In this document: in pieces, positions 19,093 to 26,688 of the stretch
How positions within the stretch are numbered: the stretch's first letter is position 1
Layout: every line of letters starts with the position of its first letter
Assembly: GCF_007785775.2 (NCBI RefSeq)
Contig: NZ_VNIK02000002.1
Coordinates: forward strand, 1 to 64,000
Direction of reading: 5' to 3'
DNA length: 64,000 nt
Origin: Flagellimonas hadalis
GTDB taxonomy: Bacteria; Bacteroidota; Bacteroidia; Flavobacteriales; Flavobacteriaceae
Notes under the pieces: model-generated
The model's database searches: none
The model's input: only the letters and a program-made list of their open reading frames with translations
Told to the model about the DNA's origin: nothing
Translations under genes and position numbers: made by a program

Positions 19093-19683
19093 TCAATTTC
19101 GAAGTTCCAGAAGCCTCGCCACATATTTGCCCACCACATCAAACTCCAGGTTCACTGTGGTGCCTACTTTGTAGGTATGGAACCGGGTATGCTCATACGT
19201 GTAGGGAATGATGGCCACGCTGAAACGGTCTTTTTGGGAATCCACCACGGTAAGGCTCACTCCATCCACGGTTATTGACCCTTTTTCAATGGTGACGTTG
19301 TTCAATTTGGAATCGTATTCAAAGGTGAAGATCCAACTGCCGTCTTTCTGCTCAATGGAAGTGCACACAGCGGTCTGGTCCACATGGCCCTGGACGATAT
19401 GGCCATCCAATCGGGCACCGAGCACCATGGCGCGTTCCAAGTTCACCTCATTTTCCAAGGTAAGTTCCTCAAGATTGGTCTTGTTCAGGGTCTCCTCTAT
19501 GGCCGTCACGGTATATTGGTCGTTGTTAAGGGAAACCACGGTCAAGCACACCCCGTTATGGGATACGCTCTGGTCTATTTTCAGTTCCGATGTAATATCC
19601 GAAGAAATGGTGAGGTGCAGATTGCCCCCTTCTTTTTCAAGCTTTTCAACTTTCCCCAAAGTCTCTATGATCCCTGTGAACAT
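19093..19683 (-). CDS. ribE: Riboflavin synthase, alpha subunit
   Basis: A 196-residue enzyme that dismutates two 6,7-dimethyl-8-ribityllumazine molecules to riboflavin in the cytoplasm. It has the diagnostic N-terminus MFTGIIETLG and two tandem lumazine-binding barrels, with SVSHNGVCLTVV in the first, GHIVQGHVDQT at the junction and ITVDGVSLTVV in the second. The open frame extends 17 codons further upstream, but the universal MFTGI start fixes the ATG at 19683. It is divergent from pdxA with only 58 bp between the starts. I see no FMN riboswitch fold in that gap. Confidence 0.97.
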   Translation of the reverse strand: MFTGIIETLGKVEKLEKEGGNLHLTISSDITSELKIDQSVSHNGVCLTVVSLNNDQYTVTAIEETLNKTNLEELTLENEVNLERAMVLGARLDGHIVQGHVDQTAVCTSIEQKDGSWIFTFEYDSKLNNVTIEKGSITVDGVSLTVVDSQKDRFSVAIIPYTYEHTRFHTYKVGTTVNLEFDVVGKYVARLLELRN

Positions 19684-19700
19684 GTGTCTTATTAATTGAC

Positions 19701-19721
19701 TAGTTTTGTAATGCAAAAGTA
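19701..19721. promoter_or_regulatory. Facing -7 elements between ribE and pdxA
   Basis: TAGTTTTG at 19701-19708 on the plus strand and TACTTTTG on the minus strand (19714-19721) both match the Bacteroidota -7 consensus TAnnTTTG. Each would start transcription about 20-30 bases before its gene. No clear -33 TTG is present at the right distance for either, so both are tentative. Confidence 0.4.
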
Positions 19722-19741
19722 GCCATAACGGCAATGATTTT

Positions 19742-20794
19742 ATGGAAGAAAGTCAAAAAATACGGTTGGGGATCTCCATTGGGGACATCAACGGAATTGG
19801 GTGCGAAGTGGTGTTGAAAACCTTTGAGGATGCAAGGATGTTGGATTTTTGTACCCCGGTCATTTTCGCATCCAACAAGACCATAACCCAGCAAAAGAAC
19901 GATTTAGGGATTGACCTGACCTTCAATGGGGTAAGGGATGCCTCCCAAGCCGTTGAGGGTAAGATCAATATCGTGAGCGTGTGGAAGGAAGTTCCCCAAA
20001 TTGAATATGGCCAGGCCACCAAGGAAGGGGGTGCCTATGCCATTCAATCGCTGAAGGCGGCTGTGCAGGCACTCAAAGAAGGCACCATAGATGTTTTGGT
20101 GACGGCCCCGATCAACAAGAACAACATACAGGCCGAGGACTTTAAGTTTCCCGGCCACACTGATTTTCTGGCCCAAGAGCTCAAGGGAGAAAGCCTGATG
20201 TTCATGGTGGCCGATTCTTTGCGCGTAGGCTTATTGACAGATCACATTGCGGTGAAGGATGTGGCACAGGCCATAACCCCAAAATTGATCCGCAACAAAG
20301 TGGTGACCATGGAAAAATCCCTAAAGATGGACTTTGGCATCCGGAGGCCAAAGATCGCGCTGCTGGGCATCAACCCGCACAGTGGCGATAATGGCACGAT
20401 TGGCGAAGAGGACGATAAAATCCTGAAACCGACCATCCAAGAACTGTTCAACAAGGGTACACTGGTCTATGGGCCCTACTCGGCCGATAGTTTCTTTGGG
20501 TCCAACACCCATAAGAACTTTGATGCGATCTTGGCCGCGTACCACGATCAAGGGTTGATTCCTTTCAAGACCCTTTCCTTTGGAAAAGGAGTGAATTACA
20601 CAGCTGGACTTGACAAGGTGCGCACCTCGCCGGACCACGGGACCGCCTATGAAATTGCAGGAAAAGGACAGGCGGACGAGAGCTCGTTCAAGGAGGCCGT
20701 GTTCACCGCGATACAGGTATTCAGGAACAGGACCGAGTATCTGGAATTGACCAAAAACCCATTGCAAAAGCAAAAGACACGACGGGCAAGCTAA
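19742..20794 (+). CDS. pdxA: 4-hydroxythreonine-4-phosphate dehydrogenase
   Basis: A 350-residue cytoplasmic NAD- and metal-dependent enzyme of the DXP-dependent pyridoxal phosphate pathway. It opens with IRLGISIGDINGIGCEV. The family's metal-binding histidines appear in FPGHTDFLAQ, LLTDHIAVKDV and AAYHDQGLIPFK, and TAPINKNNIQ and the C-terminal TSPDHGTAYEIAGKG are also typical. Length is normal with a basic C-terminal tail. It is divergent from ribE; a gap of 109 bp with its own promoter separates it from the next gene. Confidence 0.97.
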   Translation: MEESQKIRLGISIGDINGIGCEVVLKTFEDARMLDFCTPVIFASNKTITQQKNDLGIDLTFNGVRDASQAVEGKINIVSVWKEVPQIEYGQATKEGGAYAIQSLKAAVQALKEGTIDVLVTAPINKNNIQAEDFKFPGHTDFLAQELKGESLMFMVADSLRVGLLTDHIAVKDVAQAITPKLIRNKVVTMEKSLKMDFGIRRPKIALLGINPHSGDNGTIGEEDDKILKPTIQELFNKGTLVYGPYSADSFFGSNTHKNFDAILAAYHDQGLIPFKTLSFGKGVNYTAGLDKVRTSPDHGTAYEIAGKGQADESSFKEAVFTAIQVFRNRTEYLELTKNPLQKQKTRRAS

Positions 20795-20831
20795 AAAGTT
20801 GGCCCTGAAGTGATATTTGTTTGCTGTGGAA

Positions 20832-20861
20832 TTGCAGTTTTGCAAATAAGTAGTATCTTTG
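20832..20861 (+). promoter_or_regulatory. Bacteroidota sigma-A-type promoter for DUF177-rpmF
   Basis: TTG at 20832-20834, 19 bp of spacer, then TATCTTTG at 20854-20861, a full match to the TAnnTTTG -7 box. Transcription would start about 20867, giving a leader of about 37 bases before the ATG at 20904. This is the clearest promoter in the window. Confidence 0.75.
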
Positions 20862-20903
20862 CACCCGCCTTTAGAGGCTGGTACACAAACCTTAAGTGTA
20901 GAA

Positions 20904-21437
20904 ATGATGAAGCTGAAAGAGTTTAATATCCCTTTTTCAGGTCTGAAGCTGGGAAAACATGAATTTGTGTACGAGATTGAAAATGCGTTCTTTGAATCTT
21001 TTGACTACCAAGAGTTTAACGGAGCTTCAATCCAGGTAAAGGCCATCTTGGAAAAGATGGGCACCATGATGGAGCTGAAGATCAAGGCCAAGGGAACGGT
21101 GAATGTGGATTGCGACCTGACGGGAGAGCCCTATGACCAGCCCATCAGCTCAGATTTGCAGCTCGTTGTCAAGTTTGGGGAAGAATACAATGATGAGGAC
21201 GATGAGATCCTGATCATACCCCACGGAGAGCACCAATTCAACATTGCACAATATATATATGAAATGTTGGTGTTGGCCGTTCCTCAAAAAAGGGTACACC
21301 CCGGTATTGCGGACGGAACGTTGAAGTCGGATATCTTGGAAAAGCTCGAAGAGCTGCAGCCAAAAGAAAAAAAGAAACCAACGGACAAAACAGATCCCAG
21401 ATGGGACGATTTAAAAAAGTTACTAACGGACAAATAG
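20904..21437 (+). CDS. DUF177 (YceD-like) protein
   Basis: A 177-residue acidic cytoplasmic protein of the DUF177/YceD family, linked in other bacteria and plastids to 23S rRNA accumulation. The core has [18 protein letters not shown], where many relatives carry a second Cys, and the closing [18 protein letters not shown] with [11 protein letters not shown]. The frame is open from 20859, but the promoter at 20832-20861 and the [12 protein letters not shown] start favour ATG 20904 (or 20907). It precedes rpmF by 7 bp, the usual pairing in many phyla, and is probably co-transcribed with it. Confidence 0.9.
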   Translation: MMKLKEFNIPFSGLKLGKHEFVYEIENAFFESFDYQEFNGASIQVKAILEKMGTMMELKIKAKGTVNVDCDLTGEPYDQPISSDLQLVVKFGEEYNDEDDEILIIPHGEHQFNIAQYIYEMLVLAVPQKRVHPGIADGTLKSDILEKLEELQPKEKKKPTDKTDPRWDDLKKLLTDK

Positions 21438-21444
21438 GTTTATA

Positions 21445-21645
21445 ATGGCACATCCTAAAAGAAAAACATCGAAGACCAGAAGGGACAAAAGAAGGACCCA
21501 CTACAAAGCAGTGGCACCCACCATCGCCAAAGATTCTGTAACAGGTGAAATGCACCTCTACCACAGAGCTCATTGGCATGAGGGCAAATTGTACTACAGA
21601 GGTCAGGTATTGATCGACAAAACAGAGGAAGAAACTGCGGCCTAA
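21445..21645 (+). CDS. rpmF: 50S ribosomal protein L32
   Basis: A 66-residue ribosomal protein with the diagnostic [17 protein letters not shown] start. The CxxC zinc motif of some L32 proteins is missing and is replaced by [21 protein letters not shown], so this is the zinc-free form usual in Bacteroidota. It follows DUF177 after 7 bp and is followed by a terminator. Confidence 0.97.
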   Translation: MAHPKRKTSKTRRDKRRTHYKAVAPTIAKDSVTGEMHLYHRAHWHEGKLYYRGQVLIDKTEEETAA

Positions 21646-21668
21646 CCGTAAACTCCACTACATAAACC

Positions 21669-21699
21669 AACTCCCGTTACAAGACAGCGGGAGTTTTTT
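21669..21699 (+). terminator. Terminator after rpmF
   Basis: AACTCCCG (21669-21676) pairs with CGGGAGTT (21688-21695), followed by a T run. It lies 23 bp after the rpmF stop, so fabH-accB-accC probably has its own promoter in 21700-21819. Confidence 0.85.
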
Positions 21700-21819
21700 T
21701 ATGGGTCACTGTTAAATCCAAAAACGGGGCATTTTTGGCGGGAAAGTCATATAAAATGACTAATTTTCACCGCTTTTGGGTCAAATACCATTGTTTTTGA
21801 CAAAAAAAGAGAGGCTAAA

Positions 21820-22815
21820 ATGAAAAAAACAACAGCAGCGATCACAGCTGTAGGAGGATATGTTCCAGACTTCGTTCTTTCCAATAAAGTGTTGGAAACC
21901 ATGGTAGATACCAACGATGAGTGGATCACTACGAGAACAGGAATCAAAGAGCGTAGAATCTTAAAAGAGGAGAATGCGGGCACCTCGTTCATGGCCATCA
22001 AGGCCGCGGAAGATCTGCTCCAAAAAAGGGGGATAGATGCGTCCGAGATTGATTTTGTACTGGTGGCAACGGCAACTCCCGATCTTCCGGTCGCGTCCAC
22101 GGCAGCATATGTGGCCTCGGAGATAGGAGCGGTAAACGCTTTCGCCTACGACCTGCAAGCGGCCTGCTCCAGTTTTTTGTACGGAATGTCAACAGCGGCC
22201 AGTTATATCGAGTCCGGCAGGTATAAAAAAGTATTGGTGATCGGGGCGGACAAAATGTCCTCCATCATTGATTATACGGACCGTACCACCTGTATTATTT
22301 TTGGGGACGGTGCGGGCGCAGCACTTTTTGAACCCAATGAGGAAGGTCTCGGCCTTCAGGACGAATACCTTCGCTCAGATGGTATCGGACGACAGTTTTT
22401 GAAGATAGACGCAGGCGGCTCCATATTGCCCGCTTCCGAAGAGACCGTGAAGAACAAACAACATTATGTGTACCAGGACGGCAAGTCCGTTTTCAAGTTT
22501 GCCGTTTCCAATATGGCCGATGTTTCCGCATTGATCATGGAGCGCAACAACCTTACCCACGAAGATGTGCAATGGTTGGTACCGCACCAGGCCAATAAAA
22601 GGATCATCGATGCCACCGCCAATAGGATGGGTGTGGAGCCCGGTAAGGTCATGATCAACATTGACCGATATGGAAACACGACATCGGCCACACTGCCCTT
22701 GTTGTTGTATGACTACGAAAAGCAATTGAAAAAAGGGGACAACCTTATTTTTGCTGCTTTCGGGGGAGGGTTCACTTGGGGATCCATTTATTTGAAATGG
22801 GCCTATAATTCATAA
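21820..22815 (+). CDS. fabH: 3-oxoacyl-ACP synthase III (KAS III)
   Basis: A 331-residue condensing enzyme that starts type II fatty acid synthesis by joining acyl-CoA to malonyl-ACP. The catalytic triad is visible: Cys116 in LQAACSSFLYG, His in VPHQANKRI and Asn in YGNTTSATLPLL. The N-terminal TNDEWITTRTGIKER is typical. It begins a tight cluster with accB (27 bp) and accC, so initiation and malonyl-CoA supply are encoded together. Confidence 0.97.
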   Translation: MKKTTAAITAVGGYVPDFVLSNKVLETMVDTNDEWITTRTGIKERRILKEENAGTSFMAIKAAEDLLQKRGIDASEIDFVLVATATPDLPVASTAAYVASEIGAVNAFAYDLQAACSSFLYGMSTAASYIESGRYKKVLVIGADKMSSIIDYTDRTTCIIFGDGAGAALFEPNEEGLGLQDEYLRSDGIGRQFLKIDAGGSILPASEETVKNKQHYVYQDGKSVFKFAVSNMADVSALIMERNNLTHEDVQWLVPHQANKRIIDATANRMGVEPGKVMINIDRYGNTTSATLPLLLYDYEKQLKKGDNLIFAAFGGGFTWGSIYLKWAYNS

Positions 22816-22842
22816 ATCACGCAACTAACAAATTCATATTCG

Positions 22843-23334
22843 ATGGACATTAAGGAAATTCAGAATTTAATCAAGTTTGTGGCCAAATCGGGTGCCAGTG
22901 AGGTAAAGTTGGAAATGGAGGATTTTAAGATCACCATTCGCACCGGAGGAGACTCAAATCATCCCGAAACCACCATTGTACAGCAAATTCCAATGGCCCA
23001 GGCCCCGGCAGCAGCCCCAGTGGCCACAGCTCCTGCAGCAAGCGCTCCCGCAGCCCCCGCTTCGGAAGCCACACCCAAGACGGAAGATTCAAAATACATT
23101 ACCATAAAATCCCCCATCATTGGGACCTTCTACAGAAAACCTTCCCCGGACAAACCTGCTTTTGTTGAGGTAGGTACATCCATTAAAAAGGGAGACGTGC
23201 TTTGTGTGATCGAGGCCATGAAACTTTTCAACGATATCGAATCCGAGGTTTCCGGTAAGATTGTCAAAATATTGGTAGATGATTCTTCCCCAGTGGAGTT
23301 CGATCAACCATTGTTCCTAGTGGACCCATCATAG
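22843..23334 (+). CDS. accB: Biotin carboxyl carrier protein of acetyl-CoA carboxylase
   Basis: A 163-residue carrier that shuttles carboxybiotin between AccC and the carboxyltransferase. An N-terminal domain ([13 protein letters not shown]) is joined by a Pro/Ala-rich flexible linker (about 50-80) to the biotinyl domain. The biotinylated residue is Lys127 in [11 protein letters not shown]. It lies between fabH and accC on the same strand. Confidence 0.97.
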   Translation: MDIKEIQNLIKFVAKSGASEVKLEMEDFKITIRTGGDSNHPETTIVQQIPMAQAPAAAPVATAPAASAPAAPASEATPKTEDSKYITIKSPIIGTFYRKPSPDKPAFVEVGTSIKKGDVLCVIEAMKLFNDIESEVSGKIVKILVDDSSPVEFDQPLFLVDPS

Positions 23335-23423
23335 ATAGTTTTAAATGCTAAATTTTAATTGACTAATTGTTAGTTATTTAAAACCATTTAAAATTTAGAA
23401 TCCAGAATTTAAAATTGTATTCT

Positions 23424-24782
23424 ATGTTCAAGAAAATATTGATTGCAAACAGGGGGGAAATAGCACTGCGGATCATTCGTACCTGCAAGGAAATGGGGAT
23501 CAAGACCGTGGCGGTATATTCCAAGGCCGATGAGGAGAGCCTCCACGTGCGCTTTGCGGATGAGGCCGTATGCATCGGTCCCGCGCCAAGTAGCGAGTCC
23601 TATTTGAAGATCCCCAACATTATAGCTGCAGCGGAAATCACCAATGCAGATGCCATCCACCCCGGATATGGCTTCCTTTCCGAAAACTCCAAGTTTTCCA
23701 AGATCTGTGCCGAGCACGATATCAAGTTCATTGGGGCATCAGGGGAGCAGATAGACAAAATGGGCGACAAGGCCACGGCCAAGGAAACCATGAAGAAAGC
23801 CGGTGTACCTACCGTTCCAGGTTCCCAAGGCCTGTTGAAAGATGTGGACCATGCCAAGAAGGAGGCCAAAAAAATGGGTTACCCTGTAATGATCAAGGCC
23901 ACTGCAGGTGGTGGGGGAAAAGGAATGCGCGCCATTTGGTCCGAAGAAGAAATAGAGAAAAACTTTGAGAGTGCCGTGAAAGAAGCCACTGCTGCCTTTG
24001 GCAACGGGGGCATGTACATGGAAAAACTCATCGAAGAGCCCAGACACATCGAGATACAAGTGGTGGGAGACCAGTACGGAAAAGCATGTCACTTGTCCGA
24101 AAGGGACTGTTCCGTGCAGCGTAGGCACCAAAAATTGACCGAGGAGACCCCTTCGCCCTTTATGACCGATTCCCTAAGGGAAGAAATGGGAAAAGCAGCG
24201 GTAAAGGCTGCGGAATACATCAAATATGAAGGTGCGGGAACCATTGAGTTCTTGGTGGACAAACACCGGAACTTCTACTTTATGGAGATGAACACCCGTA
24301 TCCAAGTGGAGCACCCGATCACAGAGCAAGTTGTGGACTATGATTTGATCCGAGAGCAGATTTTGGTAGCGGGAGGTGTGCCGATTTCAGGAAAAAACTA
24401 CTATCCAAAATTGCATTCCATCGAGTGTAGGATCAATGCGGAGGACCCCTATAACGACTTTAGGCCATCCCCGGGAAAAATCACGACCCTACACACTCCA
24501 GGTGGGCATGGGGTACGTTTGGACACCCACGTGTATAGCGGTTATATGATTCCGCCCAACTACGATTCCATGATCGCCAAGTTGATTACCACGGCCCAAA
24601 CAAGGGAAGAGGCCATCAACAAGATGCGCAGGGCCCTGGACGAGTTTGTGATAGAAGGGATAAAGACCACGATTCCGTTCCATCGCCAGTTGATGGACCA
24701 TCCGGATTATTTGGCGGGTAATTACACCACCAAATTCATGGAAGGGTTCAAGATGGATCCAAAATATCAAGACAATCATTAA
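23424..24782 (+). CDS. accC: Biotin carboxylase subunit of acetyl-CoA carboxylase
   Basis: A 452-residue ATP-grasp enzyme that carboxylates biotin on Acc[18 protein letters not shown] is the universal start, so ATG 23424 is used rather than the TTG at 23415. Also visible are the glycine-rich ATP loop [12 protein letters not shown] (about 158-169), the catalytic segment [13 protein letters not shown] (about 287-299) and the C-terminal ATP-grasp closure. The 89-bp gap from accB is AT-rich with a weak inverted repeat (CTAAATTTTA 23348-23357 and TAAAATTTAG 23389-23398). A terminator follows. Confidence 0.97.
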   Translation: MFKKILIANRGEIALRIIRTCKEMGIKTVAVYSKADEESLHVRFADEAVCIGPAPSSESYLKIPNIIAAAEITNADAIHPGYGFLSENSKFSKICAEHDIKFIGASGEQIDKMGDKATAKETMKKAGVPTVPGSQGLLKDVDHAKKEAKKMGYPVMIKATAGGGGKGMRAIWSEEEIEKNFESAVKEATAAFGNGGMYMEKLIEEPRHIEIQVVGDQYGKACHLSERDCSVQRRHQKLTEETPSPFMTDSLREEMGKAAVKAAEYIKYEGAGTIEFLVDKHRNFYFMEMNTRIQVEHPITEQVVDYDLIREQILVAGGVPISGKNYYPKLHSIECRINAEDPYNDFRPSPGKITTLHTPGGHGVRLDTHVYSGYMIPPNYDSMIAKLITTAQTREEAINKMRRALDEFVIEGIKTTIPFHRQLMDHPDYLAGNYTTKFMEGFKMDPKYQDNH

Positions 24783-24788
24783 TAATAC

Positions 24789-24816
24789 AAGCCCCGATCT
24801 GATCGGGGTTTTTATT
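24789..24816 (+). terminator. Terminator after accC
   Basis: CCCCGAT and ATCGGGG (24792-24808) pair around a three-base loop and are followed by a T run. It begins within 10 bp of the accC stop and almost touches the next start at 24819. Confidence 0.8.
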
Positions 24817-24818
24817 TT

Positions 24819-25937
24819 ATGCAACTCAGCTATTGGGAATATAAATCATGGTTCTCCAATGTGGATTTCACCATCATTGGTAGTGGCATTGTCGGCCTGA
24901 GCTGTGCCATTCAGCTTAAGGAAAGGTATCCCAAGAGCAAGATTTTGGTGTTGGAAAAGGGCAGTTTGCCCCAAGGGGCAAGTACCAAAAATGCAGGGTT
25001 TGCCTGTTTCGGGAGCATTTCCGAAGTATTGTCCGACCTGAGGTCACATTCCAAGGAAGAGGTGGTGAACCTCGTACAGAAACGCTGGGAGGGCATTCAT
25101 AACCTTCGGCAACTTTTGGGAGATAAGACCATCGGTTTCGAGCAAAGGGGAGGGCATGAACTTTTTGCGGAAAACAATCCTGAACTCTACGAAAACTGTT
25201 TGGAACAAATGGAGCATTTGAACCGACTGCTCCAACCCGTTTTTGGGAAAAACCCGTTTGTGGTCACTGGGAATATCTTTGGATTTGGGCATATTCGCGA
25301 AAAATATATCACCCATCAATTTGAGGGACAATTGGATACGGGCAAGATGATGCATGCGCTCATCCAAAAGTGTTTGTCCAAAGGGGTTCCCATTTTAAAT
25401 GGGATACAAGTGGAGGAGTTGTTGGAACAGGGCAATGGAGCCACTCTTGTAACCCCCGATTTTCAGTTCACGACCAGAAAGGTTTTTGTGGCCACCAATG
25501 GTTTTGCTTCCAAATTGTTGAAGACCGAAACCGTAAGGCCGGCACGTGCCCAAGTTTTGATCACGGAACCCATCAAAGATCTAAAGATCAAGGGTACGTT
25601 CCATTTTGAGGAGGGGTACTACTACTTTAGGAACATTGATGATCGGATTCTTTTTGGTGGGGGCCGCAACCTCGATTTCAAAACGGAAGAAACCATGGAA
25701 TTTGGACAGACCCAGACCATACAGGCCAAACTGGAGGAATTGCTCCACAACATCATTTTGCCCCATCAGCCGGTAAAAATAGACCGCAGATGGAGCGGTA
25801 TCATGGGCGTGGGCGCGCAAAAGACCCCGATGGTCACACAAGTTTCCAATTCGGTTTTCTGCGGGGTGCGTCTCGGCGGAATGGGTGTGGCCCTGGGCAG
25901 TTTGGTGGGCAAGGAATTGGCCGAACTAGCAGACTAA
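24819..25937 (+). CDS. DAO-type FAD-dependent oxidoreductase
   Basis: A 372-residue flavoprotein of the D-amino-acid/glycine oxidase fold. The dinucleotide motif is TIIGSGIVGLSCAIQL (about 18-33), followed by the acidic end of the second strand (VLEKG, 45-49) and GASTKNAGFACFG (52-64). The C-terminus has a second flavin contact, FCGVRLGGMGVALGS. Substrates in this family are amines or amino acids. The exact one is unknown and the neighbours give no hint. ATG 24819 sits just after the accC terminator; a later start at the third hydrophobic segment is less likely because a short N-terminal extension is common. Confidence 0.85.
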   Translation: MQLSYWEYKSWFSNVDFTIIGSGIVGLSCAIQLKERYPKSKILVLEKGSLPQGASTKNAGFACFGSISEVLSDLRSHSKEEVVNLVQKRWEGIHNLRQLLGDKTIGFEQRGGHELFAENNPELYENCLEQMEHLNRLLQPVFGKNPFVVTGNIFGFGHIREKYITHQFEGQLDTGKMMHALIQKCLSKGVPILNGIQVEELLEQGNGATLVTPDFQFTTRKVFVATNGFASKLLKTETVRPARAQVLITEPIKDLKIKGTFHFEEGYYYFRNIDDRILFGGGRNLDFKTEETMEFGQTQTIQAKLEELLHNIILPHQPVKIDRRWSGIMGVGAQKTPMVTQVSNSVFCGVRLGGMGVALGSLVGKELAELAD

Positions 25938-25948
25938 AGTAGCAAGTA

Positions 25949-25996
25949 CAAGTATCAAGTTCAAAAGCAAGAGAAATTCCTTGAACTTGATACTTG
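25949..25996. terminator. 16-bp inverted repeat between convergent genes
   Basis: CAAGTATCAAGTTCAA (25949-25964) and TTGAACTTGATACTTG (25981-25996) are perfectly complementary with a 16-base loop. A T run follows at about 26004 on the plus strand. It sits between the FAD oxidoreductase and the convergent ABC operon, so it may end transcription from either side. Confidence 0.65.
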
Positions 25997-26013
25997 GGCT
26001 TGAACTTTTTTAA

Positions 26014-26676
26014 TCAAATCATCCTTCCATCCAAAAGATTGATGACCCTACTGCCATATTCCGCATTTTTCTCCGAGTGCGTTACTTGGATGATGGTCAC
26101 CCCGTCATCGTTCAGTTGCTTGAAGATGTCCATAATCTCCTCTCCTTGTTTGGAGTTGAGGTTGCCGGTCGGTTCGTCGGCCAAGATCAATTTTGGATTG
26201 GAAATGAGTGCCCGTGCAATCCCCACCAATTGTTGTTGACCACCACTCAATTGTGAGGGGAAAAGATCTTTTTTGCCCACGATGCTGAAACGGTCCAACA
26301 TATCGGCTACCATGGCCTTTCGTTCCGAACCCTTGAAATTTTTGTAGATGAGGGGCATTTCAAGGTTTTCCTTCACCGTAAGCTCATCCAACAGGTGATA
26401 GGACTGGAACACAAATCCAATGTATTCCTTGTACAGGTTGGCCCTGTGCTTTTCTTTGAGTGTATGGACAGACTCGTCCAAAAAGTGGTATTCGCCCTCA
26501 TCAAAGCCATCCAGCATCCCGATGACGTTGAGCAAAGTGGATTTTCCGGAACCCGAAGGGCCCATGATGGAGATGAATTCCCCTTCCTCTACCTCGAGGT
26601 TGATGTCCTTCAATAAAAAAATACGTTGGCCACCGGAGTTGACCCATTTGAACAAGTTGTTGAGTTGTAAAAGCAT
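26014..26676 (-). CDS. ABC transporter ATPase, MacB/LolD type, second ATPase of the permease array
   Basis: A 220-residue cytoplasmic ATPase, last gene of the 26-kb operon. Walker A is GPSGSGKSTL (about 39-48), the Q-loop is VFQSYHLL and Walker B is LILADEPTG. Two positions are unusual. The signature reads LSGGQQQLVGIARAL, where the ATPase at the other end of the array has the canonical [14 protein letters not shown]. The D-loop reads GNLNS instead of GNLDS. The H-loop His is present (QVTHSEKNAEYG). Only 12 bp separate it from permease P9, so it may serve that permease or the whole array. It belongs to a subtype I have seen mainly in Bacteroidota. Confidence 0.93.
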   Translation of the reverse strand: MLLQLNNLFKWVNSGGQRIFLLKDINLEVEEGEFISIMGPSGSGKSTLLNVIGMLDGFDEGEYHFLDESVHTLKEKHRANLYKEYIGFVFQSYHLLDELTVKENLEMPLIYKNFKGSERKAMVADMLDRFSIVGKKDLFPSQLSGGQQQLVGIARALISNPKLILADEPTGNLNSKQGEEIMDIFKQLNDDGVTIIQVTHSEKNAEYGSRVINLLDGRMI

Positions 26677-26688
26677 AGTATGTTGTAT

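Noticed and set aside
19684..19741. FMN riboswitch before ribE
   Set aside because: The gap is 58 bp, too short for the FMN aptamer, and the conserved junction sequences are absent.
23335..23423. Terminator between accB and accC
   Set aside because: The inverted repeat is AT-only with a 31-base loop and no T run; the gene order and spacing favour read-through.
24819..25937. FAD oxidoreductase as part of the accC operon
   Set aside because: A clear terminator lies between accC and this gene, and the function is unrelated to fatty acid synthesis.
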